A stretch of 64,000 nt of DNA from URNF01 sp045634325 (lineage in GTDB: Bacteria; Bacillota; Clostridia; Oscillospirales; Acutalibacteraceae). The notes beneath the pieces are model-generated. The model was not told where the DNA came from and ran no database searches. It saw only the letters and a list, made by a program, of their open reading frames with translations. Below, piece after piece: positions 16,463 through 24,548 of this stretch (the stretch's first letter is position 1; every line of letters begins with the position of its first letter). The translations under genes were made by a program, and so were the position numbers. The DNA lies in the NCBI GenBank assembly GCA_045634325.1, contig JAZRAA010000034.1, positions 62,001-126,000 of the forward strand. The letters are read 5' to 3'.

Positions 16463-18518
16463 GATATGCCACCTCCTGAATGATATCTTGGAAGAATGTG
16501 ATAACCTGTACCCACAGCAGATACAGCACTGCGATTGCGATAACCGCAACCACCATAAAGAACACTGTCAACAATACGTTTTTCACCGTTTCACCGAAAG
16601 AATAGTTGTGCGTTTCGGTCAAACCGATGAAAATCAGTACCGCTGTCCACACCAAACCGATGGTCCAGCCAAAGCTGATAAGGAATCCTTCGTTTTGGGT
16701 GAGCACGTAACTGGCAGCCACCACAAACGGTGTAATTACCAGATACGGCGACAACGCATACGGCAACATCACATACAGGTTGCGCAAAGAACCTTCACCT
16801 TCGTTAATGGATGCCACCATGTAGTTACCGATGACAAACAACGCACAAACTGCGAAGAAAATGATGGACATAAACAGCGCGGGGGTTTCTTCAATTGCCG
16901 CAAAGCCGAAAATGAAGCCGCGTAACAAGGTATCTGCTAAATATATCGCAAATAACACGAAATACAAGAAAGTGGCAGAACCAACCGAGCCGGCATGGCC
17001 GCGTTTTAAGTAATAATATCCATCAATCGGATGCCGCAACATATAGCGGAAATACAATATATCATGTAAGAACCGTTTGCCCTTGGTTGTGGGAACTTCC
17101 TTCACCTTCGCAACAACCGGAACGGGACGACGTTTCTTAATCAAGCCGCTGACGATAACATATGCGACAAACAACACGATCAGTGCCAGAATATATACCA
17201 TATTCTGATTGAGCCACTCATCGCGGATTTCCCAGAACGTATCGGAATAATACGCACGGTCTCTCGCGAAACGGAATTCCTCCAACGCTTCGTCAAAGCG
17301 CTGTTGATGGAACAAAGTTTTGCCGTAGCCCATGTGAGCAATACGAGCACTGCCGTTCAATTTCAAAACAGCCGCCCAAGTTTGTTCACTGTTTGCATAG
17401 TTGCCGTTTTCGAGGTCATGGATGGCCTGATGGGTAGCAACCGCAAAATCGGTGGGATAAAACACCTGCACGAATGCTTTTTCACGGTCTAATACATACA
17501 CAAAACCGTTATCATCGGTGTCCACTGCCGTAGCATACGTAAACATACCGTTTCTTTCATCGGTAATCGCACGACCGCCAAACGAGAACACCAAAGCACC
17601 AGAGCTGTCATACTCATATAAAAGACCGGTATAGGTCAATGCATAGGAGTTTCCGTAAGGACCTGCCGCCACATCCACGAAGTTCCATTCGTCATCCATG
17701 AACTTGTCACGGGAAAGGATGTTAACACCGGCAAGGTTATGTAATTTCAAGCAGTTTTCTTGTTTTGCTGCCGCCGCTTTCCAAGCATACGTAACCTCGT
17801 CCGTCTGCGTTACGGTGTACACAAGGTCTTGCTCGCTGATATCCAAGTTCTGAATAGCACGCGGACGACGCATCACCATCTGCTGTTTCAATTCTTTGCT
17901 GAGAACCAAATCTTTAATGGTTTCCATGAAAGTCAAATACTTTTTATTTGCTGCAAAATAACCTTGGAACTCGCCTTTTGCATCAAACTGCATCAAACCT
18001 TCATAAGCGCCTTCACCGCAAACGAAAATGTTGCCTTCTTTGGTAACGACGACATTTTTGGGCTTGTATTCACTCAACTCACTGAATAAATAGCTATCCG
18101 GTCTGCCGATTTTCATTTTCTGATTACCGGTGCTGTCGAAGATATAAACCGCTTGACCGTCGCCGTCTGCAACATAGATGTCACCGCTATCGGTAACGAA
18201 CAAACCGCGCGGATTCTGCAGAATACCGGTACCGAAATTCCAGCTTTCCTTTGTTTCTATGTTGTAAACCACAACACGCTGATTACCGGTATCCGCAACG
18301 TACATTGTTTTACCGACAATAAACAGGTCTTCCGGGGTGGTCAACCCTAAATTTCTCATGTAAATGTTACCCGGCATATAGGCGTCTTGTGTACGTATCC
18401 AACTGCCGTTAACCGAGACGGTATAAGTATAGGTAGTATTTTCACTCGCCGATACCGTGGTTGCACCACAAACGAACAGCAGGCAAATCGCCAATAAAAC
18501 CGCTAGTTTCTTGCGCAC
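16446..18518 (-). CDS. NHL-repeat beta-propeller / TPR-like / YIP1 membrane protein
   Basis: A 690-residue multidomain protein. A signal peptide (MRKKLAVLLAICLLF..) leads into NHL-type beta-propeller repeats at about 50-360 (TPEDLFIVGKTMYVADTGN, LFVTDSGDIYVADGDG, VDTDDNGFVYVLDREK). A TPR-like helical stretch follows (about 365-425, with ARIAHMGYGKTLFHQQRFD). Then come one membrane helix near 440 and a C-terminal YIP1-type domain with five or six helices (about 490-690). The propeller would be outside and the YIP1 part in the membrane. The start is GTG 18518 with AGGAGG nine bases upstream. Function is unknown; it is coupled by overlap to the DUF5696 gene and sits between two permease pairs. 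Confidence 0.85.
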   Translation of the reverse strand: MRKKLAVLLAICLLFVCGATTVSASENTTYTYTVSVNGSWIRTQDAYMPGNIYMRNLGLTTPEDLFIVGKTMYVADTGNQRVVVYNIETKESWNFGTGILQNPRGLFVTDSGDIYVADGDGQAVYIFDSTGNQKMKIGRPDSYLFSELSEYKPKNVVVTKEGNIFVCGEGAYEGLMQFDAKGEFQGYFAANKKYLTFMETIKDLVLSKELKQQMVMRRPRAIQNLDISEQDLVYTVTQTDEVTYAWKAAAAKQENCLKLHNLAGVNILSRDKFMDDEWNFVDVAAGPYGNSYALTYTGLLYEYDSSGALVFSFGGRAITDERNGMFTYATAVDTDDNGFVYVLDREKAFVQVFYPTDFAVATHQAIHDLENGNYANSEQTWAAVLKLNGSARIAHMGYGKTLFHQQRFDEALEEFRFARDRAYYSDTFWEIRDEWLNQNMVYILALIVLFVAYVIVSGLIKKRRPVPVVAKVKEVPTTKGKRFLHDILYFRYMLRHPIDGYYYLKRGHAGSVGSATFLYFVLFAIYLADTLLRGFIFGFAAIEETPALFMSIIFFAVCALFVIGNYMVASINEGEGSLRNLYVMLPYALSPYLVITPFVVAASYVLTQNEGFLISFGWTIGLVWTAVLIFIGLTETHNYSFGETVKNVLLTVFFMVVAVIAIAVLYLLWVQVITFFQDIIQEVAYRVQTA

Positions 18519-18534
18519 GTCACAAAACCTCCTT

Positions 18535-19437
18535 TTATTTAATACCGGAATGAGCCATGGTGCTCATAACCTTAGATTGCATGAACACAAAGATGATCAA
18601 GTTGGGCACAAACATAATCAACGTTGCTGCCGCCGCAACGCCTTGGCCGGAAACCGTGCCGCTGGCGGAGAGGGTGGACAGATAGAAAGCAAAGGTCTTT
18701 AAGCTTTCATTGTTGATAAAGTTTGTGGAAGCCTCGGTCGCACCCCATGCACCTTGGAAGGTCATAATGGTCAAGGTGGACAAAGCGGGTTTGACCAACG
18801 GCATGATAATCTTTAACAAAATCTGATAGTCATTCGCGCCGTCAATGATCGCCGCTTCAATCAGTGCATCCGGCAAACCGTCGATAAACTGTTTAACCAA
18901 GAACACACCGGTCGGCGTGGCGAGCAACGGAATGATGTTTGCCCAGAAATTATCCAAAAGACCAATGTTCGCGATGACAAAGTAACGCGGAATCGCAACG
19001 GCAACCGAGCAGAACATCAGTGCCAGGTTGTTGATTTCCATCAATGCAGGGCGGGCACGGAAACGCTTTTTGGAAAGCACGTAACCGGCACTGCAAGAAA
19101 TCACGATGGTCATCAACACGGTAAGACCCGAAGACAAAATGCTGTTAAACAAATAACGGCTGGCGGGGATGTTACTGGTCGACGAAATAGCAAATAATGC
19201 GTTGAAATTGTCAAAAGTAGGGTTGCGCACATAAAAGCGCGGCGGATACGCAAACAATTCGTCAAGCGGTTTGAATGCATTCATGAAAATGAACACGATC
19301 GGCAATGCCATGATAATGCACAGCGGAACGAGGAATGCGTAGAACTTTAACTGACCCGCCGTAAAATGTTGGGGATTGATGCCGTTTTTCTTCAAACGAT
19401 AATGTTTCTTCTTCAAAGGTTTCTCTTTTTTCATCAT
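18535..19437 (-). CDS. Carbohydrate ABC transporter permease, MalG-like (first pair)
   Basis: A permease of about 300 residues with six helices and the EAA loop IEAAIIDGANDYQILLKIIM. The start is one of two adjacent ATG codons (19437 or 19434) just after GGGAGGG; the second is better spaced. It lies 11 bases after its MalF-like partner and 16 bases before the NHL/YIP1 gene. It forms the first permease pair of the operon. Confidence 0.9.
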   Translation of the reverse strand: MMKKEKPLKKKHYRLKKNGINPQHFTAGQLKFYAFLVPLCIIMALPIVFIFMNAFKPLDELFAYPPRFYVRNPTFDNFNALFAISSTSNIPASRYLFNSILSSGLTVLMTIVISCSAGYVLSKKRFRARPALMEINNLALMFCSVAVAIPRYFVIANIGLLDNFWANIIPLLATPTGVFLVKQFIDGLPDALIEAAIIDGANDYQILLKIIMPLVKPALSTLTIMTFQGAWGATEASTNFINNESLKTFAFYLSTLSASGTVSGQGVAAAATLIMFVPNLIIFVFMQSKVMSTMAHSGIK

Positions 19438-19448
19438 CAATCCCTCCC

Positions 19449-20393
19449 TTACTCATCCTTGCTGCCCAGCACCTTGTTGGCGCCTTGAGTCAGCAGATAA
19501 ATGCCGATGAGCAACACCACCGAAACCGCGGCGGCGTAACCCATTTCATATCGTAAGAAACCGTAGTCGTCGATGTGGGTAACAATCAACTGACCGGCAT
19601 AACCGGGGGTGGGGTTAGCACCCGAAAGTGCCGTACCAATACCCGCGCTTTGGAAGGTATTCACGATGGCCATAACCGCACCGAACAACATCTGCGGTTT
19701 TGCGGAAGGGATGGTCACATAAATAATTTCCTGGAAACGGTTTTTGATGCCGTCGATGTATGCAGCTTCGTACAATTCTTCGTTGACGTTCATGATACCG
19801 GACAACATGGAAAGGAAGCCGATACCCATACTACTCCACAAAGTGACAATAATCATAATGGTGAGCAAATGCTCGGTAGAGGACAACCACACAACCGGCG
19901 AGTCAATCAAGTTAAATTTCAGCAACACATAGTTGAGGTAACCTGATTTATCACCGTTAAAGATAACCTGCCACACCGTCGACAGCAAAATGCCGCCGGT
20001 CATAGACGGCGAATAAATGATAATCGCCATGATGGTGCGCGGCCATTTGGTGACCTGCGAAAGCATCCACGCCAAAATGAAGGACAACGCATAGCCGCCG
20101 ATGCCCACCCAAACAGCGTAGGTGATGGTGTTGGGTAAAACGTGCTGCATGAACACTTCATCGCTGGTGAACAAGTTGATATAGTTATCAACACCAATAA
20201 AGGTGGGTGCCTGAATCGTATTATAATATGTAAAAGACAATACGATAGCTGCTATAACCGGAATGATAATGAACAAAATGAACAATATCGCATACGGTGC
20301 AAGCAAGAAGGGGGTGGAGTGTTTGGTAAAAACGTTACCGCGGGACAATTTGGGTTGTCTGACGGCAACTGCGTTTGATGCATTCTTTTTCAT
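19449..20393 (-). CDS. Sugar ABC transporter permease, MalF-like (first pair)
   Basis: A 314-residue permease with a basic cytoplasmic N-terminus, six helices and the EAA loop YEAAYIDGIKNRFQEIIYVT. Its ATG overlaps the stop of the solute-binding protein gene (TGATG), indicating translational coupling. It is the MalF-like half of the first permease pair, directly next to the binding protein that should feed it. Confidence 0.92.
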   Translation of the reverse strand: MKKNASNAVAVRQPKLSRGNVFTKHSTPFLLAPYAILFILFIIIPVIAAIVLSFTYYNTIQAPTFIGVDNYINLFTSDEVFMQHVLPNTITYAVWVGIGGYALSFILAWMLSQVTKWPRTIMAIIIYSPSMTGGILLSTVWQVIFNGDKSGYLNYVLLKFNLIDSPVVWLSSTEHLLTIMIIVTLWSSMGIGFLSMLSGIMNVNEELYEAAYIDGIKNRFQEIIYVTIPSAKPQMLFGAVMAIVNTFQSAGIGTALSGANPTPGYAGQLIVTHIDDYGFLRYEMGYAAAVSVVLLIGIYLLTQGANKVLGSKDE

Positions 20394-23335
20394 CAGTTAG
20401 GTCCACCCTCCTTCGTTTGTGTTTCTTTGAGGATTTTCTGCAAGTCGTCCATGGCTTTCATGGAATAGTTTTTCACCAAATTACCTTCATCATCGCAGAA
20501 ACCAAATTCCTTTAATTTGCGAATGATTTCGCGGTTGGTAACCAGTGTCGCGCGATCAATTGCTTCCACCAAGCTGCCATGGTCAACCACCACGCTGTTC
20601 CAAACGTCACTGGTCTGGCGTTCAATCATATAGTTGGCGGGATGGTTGGTGATTTCTTTTTGATGCTTCCATTGGCTCAAAATAGTCTCTTTGTCCTCAC
20701 GGCTGTAAGACATTTGTGCAAAGGCAGAAAGGTTAGCGGTATTCCAACGATATTCCGTACCGTAAGTGCCTTGCATAGCGTAAGCATACTGCACCTGTGT
20801 ATCGGTGCTCAACCACCATTTAAGGAAATCCCAAGCTTGATCGGGACGAGTGGTGTTACCGAAAATCATACACGCAGTGCCGGCAGCCGGCTGATAACGC
20901 ACAATCGAGCCATCCTCTTGACGAGTACCGGGTGCCAAAGCAATACCCCATTTACCCGCAAGCTCAGGTGCCGCCATCTGCAACTGGATGTAGGTGCCGA
21001 AGGAAGAAATGCCCAACGGAATTTCACCATAACGGAAACTGTTGTAGAAGTTGGGGACAGCACTGCTGACACCGTAAATCTCATAAATTTCCGTCATTTC
21101 GGTCATAGCATCCAAGAATGCATCGCTATCAAACGCGGAAGCGGAACCGTCATCGGTCACATACGTCGCATCATTTTGCGCAACAAAGGGGTTAGTAGCA
21201 CCAAAGCCTTTGTATGCCGCGGTAGCGGACAGCGGGAGGAAAAAGTTCATGTTATACCGCAACAACGTCGGCATCATGTATTTCACATCATCCCAAGTTT
21301 CCGGAACTTGCAAGTTGAGCGCTTCCAAAATATCTTTACGATAGAACAGCACTTGGAAATCCTGCGTTTCGGTCGCGCCGTAAACGCCGCCGTTAAAGGT
21401 GGTGGGAACCAAGGTTTCCAAGTTGTAATGCTCGTTATAGAACGAAAGGAAATCATCATAATCCAACAAGTTTTTCACAGCGCCACGCACCGCAAAGTTA
21501 AACGGCGTGCCAATGCCTGCGCTGAGCACCACATCGGGATTGGTTTTAGTAGCATTTGCCAACACCAACTTTTGTTCGCTGGGCATGATAGACAACTGAA
21601 TATTCGTGCCGTTCTTGGAATTATAGTTGGCATCGATAATCTGCTGCAACACCTGCACATACGGAACAGAACGTGCAATCCAAACAGTCAGTTCGGTGCT
21701 CTTCTCAGCGCCGGTAGCGGTGTAGTTACCCTCCGCAGCATCCGCAGAGAAAGACCACACAAACGCTTTAACCGACTCTGCTAATCCTACAAAGAAATTC
21801 GCATTCGCGCCGGAAACCGATTCCGCATTACCGACAAAGAAACAGTCCACGCTCATCGGCATACTGCTAAGATTGGAGAGTACGTTGCCTAAATATTTCG
21901 TAGCGGAATTATCGCCTTGGCTGATAAGATCGGTCTTGTTGGGGATTTGATTGGGTTTTTTCAGCAGTTTGCGCAGCTGCTCGGAAGCGTACAGCAAGCT
22001 GTCCGCATAAGCGGGAGACTCGCCGCTGATTTCTTCCAGCTTTTCATACAACGCATCGACGCGGTCTGCAAAGCTTTCGATATCTTCCTCCGCATTGGGC
22101 ATGTAATAGTCCATGTTCCAAGTACGGTTAGTATCGGTTTGACCGGCAGTCAGTTTTTGAATGTCCATACCGAAAGCATTGATGTCTTCCATCAATTTAA
22201 CAATGCCGTCGTACACTTCCTTCAACGGACCCACAGTCACTTGCATTGCCATGGTATGTTTGCCCGCAGTCAAATACACTTTCACGGGTTCACCGTCAAT
22301 TTCCAACGTTTTGTTGGCGTATTTGTTGGTGGCGGTATTCTCAAACGGTGCCGCTTCCCATTCCACAAACGGCACAGCACCGTCAATTTCGATGGTGCGG
22401 TATACCGGTTTGTTGGTATCGGAGTTTTGTTGATAACGAAGACCGAGGTTGTAGTAGCCGTCTTTCTCCACCTCAAACTCCCACAGCACTTTCTGTCCGG
22501 CATCTTTCCAAGCACTGCCTTCCAGAACGTTGAGCAATTTGCGATAAGTATCGTAGGGCGAAAGCGCCGCATTTTTCACCGAAGTGCCACGGGTGAAAGA
22601 GTCGGATTTGACCATGAATTCTACCGCTTCAACAGTAACACATTCGTCAACATCCTGTTTGCCCGCATTGGCGGCAAGATACTCTTTGTAAGTGGGCAAC
22701 GTCTGTACTTCGCTGACATAAATTGCCACGATATACATATCCTGCGATTCCGGTTCAAATTCGACCTTCTGCACGCCTGCTTCCCAAGTGAATGTCAGCG
22801 TGTTCTTATCGATATCACGATAATTGTCCAGCACATCCAAATACGCAGTATTGATAGCAAGCTGATCAGGGACCATTTGGTTGCCTTTACGGTCAGTGCC
22901 ATACGTCGAGTATTTGTCCGCCCACAACAGCGGCAGGCTACCAACATACTCCTCGCCGTTCACACGCACATCCACCAAACAATCCATATAGAGCGCGTCC
23001 TTGGGATAATACCGGACAGCAATCTCATATGTACCTGCTTTTTGGACAGGAACGTCAAAGGATAGGACTTGTCTTGCACCGAGCGTGATAACACCGTCTT
23101 GCGCAGTGGCAGGTTGGCCGTCGATGTTGGCGACAGACCAATCCAATTTCCACGCATTCGCAACGCGCGCTTCGCTCGTCCAAGAGTTGACAGAAGATGC
23201 GGTATACCGCGGGTCACCCGAAGGCAGGCTTGATTTATCCGAAGATTTCTCGGAAGCAGCCAAGCAAGGCGTCACGGTTCCCAGCACCAACGCCACAGCC
23301 AAAATCAGGCTGACCACTTTCTTCTTTTTGAGCAT
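20393..23335 (-). CDS. Extracellular solute-binding protein with N-terminal beta-sandwich domains
   Basis: A 980-residue binding protein, about twice the usual size for family-1 carbohydrate binding proteins. The signal peptide is MLKKKKVVSLILAVALVLG; the following TPC does not fit a good lipobox. Two beta-rich, carbohydrate-binding-module-like domains come first (about 45-190 and 205-370), with YEIAVRYYPKD and YYNLGLRYQQNSDT strands. A helical linker (about 375-450) leads to the solute-binding fold (about 530-960), with FYRKDILEALNLQVPETWDD and a DQAWDFLKWWLS helix typical of the family. ATG 23335 is chosen because GGAGGTGAACAG precedes it; longer in-frame extensions have no such site. It is the first gene of the operon. 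The extra domains suggest a polymeric or surface-bound glycan ligand. Confidence 0.93.
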   Translation of the reverse strand: MLKKKKVVSLILAVALVLGTVTPCLAASEKSSDKSSLPSGDPRYTASSVNSWTSEARVANAWKLDWSVANIDGQPATAQDGVITLGARQVLSFDVPVQKAGTYEIAVRYYPKDALYMDCLVDVRVNGEEYVGSLPLLWADKYSTYGTDRKGNQMVPDQLAINTAYLDVLDNYRDIDKNTLTFTWEAGVQKVEFEPESQDMYIVAIYVSEVQTLPTYKEYLAANAGKQDVDECVTVEAVEFMVKSDSFTRGTSVKNAALSPYDTYRKLLNVLEGSAWKDAGQKVLWEFEVEKDGYYNLGLRYQQNSDTNKPVYRTIEIDGAVPFVEWEAAPFENTATNKYANKTLEIDGEPVKVYLTAGKHTMAMQVTVGPLKEVYDGIVKLMEDINAFGMDIQKLTAGQTDTNRTWNMDYYMPNAEEDIESFADRVDALYEKLEEISGESPAYADSLLYASEQLRKLLKKPNQIPNKTDLISQGDNSATKYLGNVLSNLSSMPMSVDCFFVGNAESVSGANANFFVGLAESVKAFVWSFSADAAEGNYTATGAEKSTELTVWIARSVPYVQVLQQIIDANYNSKNGTNIQLSIMPSEQKLVLANATKTNPDVVLSAGIGTPFNFAVRGAVKNLLDYDDFLSFYNEHYNLETLVPTTFNGGVYGATETQDFQVLFYRKDILEALNLQVPETWDDVKYMMPTLLRYNMNFFLPLSATAAYKGFGATNPFVAQNDATYVTDDGSASAFDSDAFLDAMTEMTEIYEIYGVSSAVPNFYNSFRYGEIPLGISSFGTYIQLQMAAPELAGKWGIALAPGTRQEDGSIVRYQPAAGTACMIFGNTTRPDQAWDFLKWWLSTDTQVQYAYAMQGTYGTEYRWNTANLSAFAQMSYSREDKETILSQWKHQKEITNHPANYMIERQTSDVWNSVVVDHGSLVEAIDRATLVTNREIIRKLKEFGFCDDEGNLVKNYSMKAMDDLQKILKETQTKEGGPN

Positions 23336-23511
23336 TCTGTTCACCTCCGTGAAATATAAAAACAATGATTTGTCGCGGCAGGTACAACACCAGCCGCTTG
23401 CATTTCGACCATCATCCACTGATACAGAAAAAGCCTTTCCGAAAGAAGTGCCGTTCCGTGTACTTCTCTTCGAGAAAAGCAAACCTCTCCACAGTGCACA
23501 ATATCATACAT

Positions 23512-23540
23512 ATTATAGCATTCCGGCATTATCTTGTCAA
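23512..23540 (-). promoter_or_regulatory. Perfect consensus promoter of the seven-gene transport operon
   Basis: On the minus strand TTGACA, 17 bp, TATAAT, an exact match to the sigma-A consensus. It leaves a leader of about 170 bases before the binding-protein ATG. The leader has a TTCTCGAAGAGAA hairpin but no known riboswitch. Confidence 0.9.
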
Positions 23541-23554
23541 TAAACGCGCGTTTA
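23541..23554. promoter_or_regulatory. Palindromic candidate operator
   Basis: TAAACGCGCGTTTA is a perfect 14-bp palindrome directly abutting the -35 box of the transport operon. Its central CG and flanking AAACG/CGTTT half-sites resemble operators of LacI-family sugar repressors. No LacI-type gene is in this window, so the cognate regulator is unknown. Confidence 0.55.
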
Positions 23555-23669
23555 AAAGCGCACGCGCGATATAGAGAAAACACTGCATGAAAATTGGGCA
23601 TTATCACCAAAAAGTAAGTTCTTTTTTTGGAATAATCAATGTGCCGGCAGATTTTATCGAAAAATGTAA

Positions 23670-23711
23670 CAAAAAAACGACCGCAAAGCGTATATCACGC
23701 TTTGCGGTCGT
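23670..23711 (-). terminator. Terminator of the Thr-rich lipoprotein gene
   Basis: The 14-bp stem ACGACCGCAAAGCG/CGCTTTGCGGTCGT is followed on the minus strand by a T run. It lies 12 bases past the lipoprotein stop. Between it and 23541 I see nothing else. Confidence 0.9.
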
Positions 23712-23723
23712 ATGTAAAACATA

Positions 23724-24524
23724 TTACGGCAACGTTTTTGCCGGTTGCAACGGTGACCAACCCGAAGTGTTGTAATAACTCTTAGAAGTTGTCGCCTGCG
23801 TGGTAGTGGTGGTAGTAGTGGCGGCAGTAGTAGATGCCTCTACAGATGCGGAAGTGGTGGTCGCATCCGTTGCGGTTGTCTCGGTGCTCATTGTAGTTGT
23901 CCCCTCACCCGCGGTGGTCGTCTCAATACCCGTCGAAGTTGTCGACGCTTCGGTAGTGTCTGCGGTTGTAGTCGCCTGCGTAATCACACTGATAGAGGTA
24001 GCAGGCGCCTGCGTGGTAACCACGCTCGCACTGGTAACAACACTCGCCGAGGTTTGCGGCTTGCCCTGTGCATCCGTCTTGGTTACAACGGTGGTTTGCG
24101 TAACGGGAACACCCGTCGTGACAGGTTTACCCTGCGTATCGGTCTTGGTTACGGCAGATGCTTCCGTCACAGGAACATACGTCGTCACCGGTGTGCCTTG
24201 CGCATCGGTTTTTGTGACGGTAACCACCTCGGTAACGGTCACATACGTCGTCATCGGTTTGCCGTTGTTATCGGTCACGGTGACATACGTCGTCTGTGTA
24301 ACGCCGTTTGCGTCGGTCACCGCAACGTCGGTCATCACCGGCTTGCCGTTACCGTCGGTAACGGTCACATAGGTCGTTTCCGGTATCAACAAACCCACAT
24401 CAATCTCGATGGTGTTCTTTTTAGTTGTGGTGGTGGCCGCAGTGTCGCTTTGTGCACTTTTACACGCCGTGAAAACAGTAAGCAACAGCATCACACACAC
24501 CAGCAAAATTACCGTTTTTTTCAT
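23724..24524 (-). CDS. Thr-rich repeat lipoprotein, function unknown
   Basis: A 266-residue predicted lipoprotein: signal peptide MKKTVILLVCVMLLL ending in lipobox FTAC. Residues about 50-160 are degenerate tandem repeats built on TYVTVTD-NGKP-MT, first in units of about 13-15 residues and then about 22 (TYVPVTEASAVTKTDTQGK). Residues about 160-245 are almost only Thr, Ser, Ala and Val, like a stalk. The protein ends in a distinct tail, YYNTSGWSPLQPAKTLP. I do not recognise a family. The gene lies 24 bases after the unknown membrane protein gene and shares its promoter. It may be an extended, possibly glycosylated, surface protein; that is inference. Confidence 0.8.
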   Translation of the reverse strand: MKKTVILLVCVMLLLTVFTACKSAQSDTAATTTTKKNTIEIDVGLLIPETTYVTVTDGNGKPVMTDVAVTDANGVTQTTYVTVTDNNGKPMTTYVTVTEVVTVTKTDAQGTPVTTYVPVTEASAVTKTDTQGKPVTTGVPVTQTTVVTKTDAQGKPQTSASVVTSASVVTTQAPATSISVITQATTTADTTEASTTSTGIETTTAGEGTTTMSTETTATDATTTSASVEASTTAATTTTTTTQATTSKSYYNTSGWSPLQPAKTLP

Positions 24525-24548
24525 GGTTTTTCCTCCTGCTTTTGTGAG

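Noticed and set aside
20579..23065. Long plus-strand frames over the binding protein gene
   Set aside because: Antisense shadows of the solute-binding protein; no independent signals.
23800..24372. Val-rich plus-strand frame and possible short-repeat array
   Set aside because: The repeats are codon-level echoes of the Thr-rich lipoprotein repeats on the minus strand. Unit lengths vary and there are no unique spacers, so it is not a CRISPR array.
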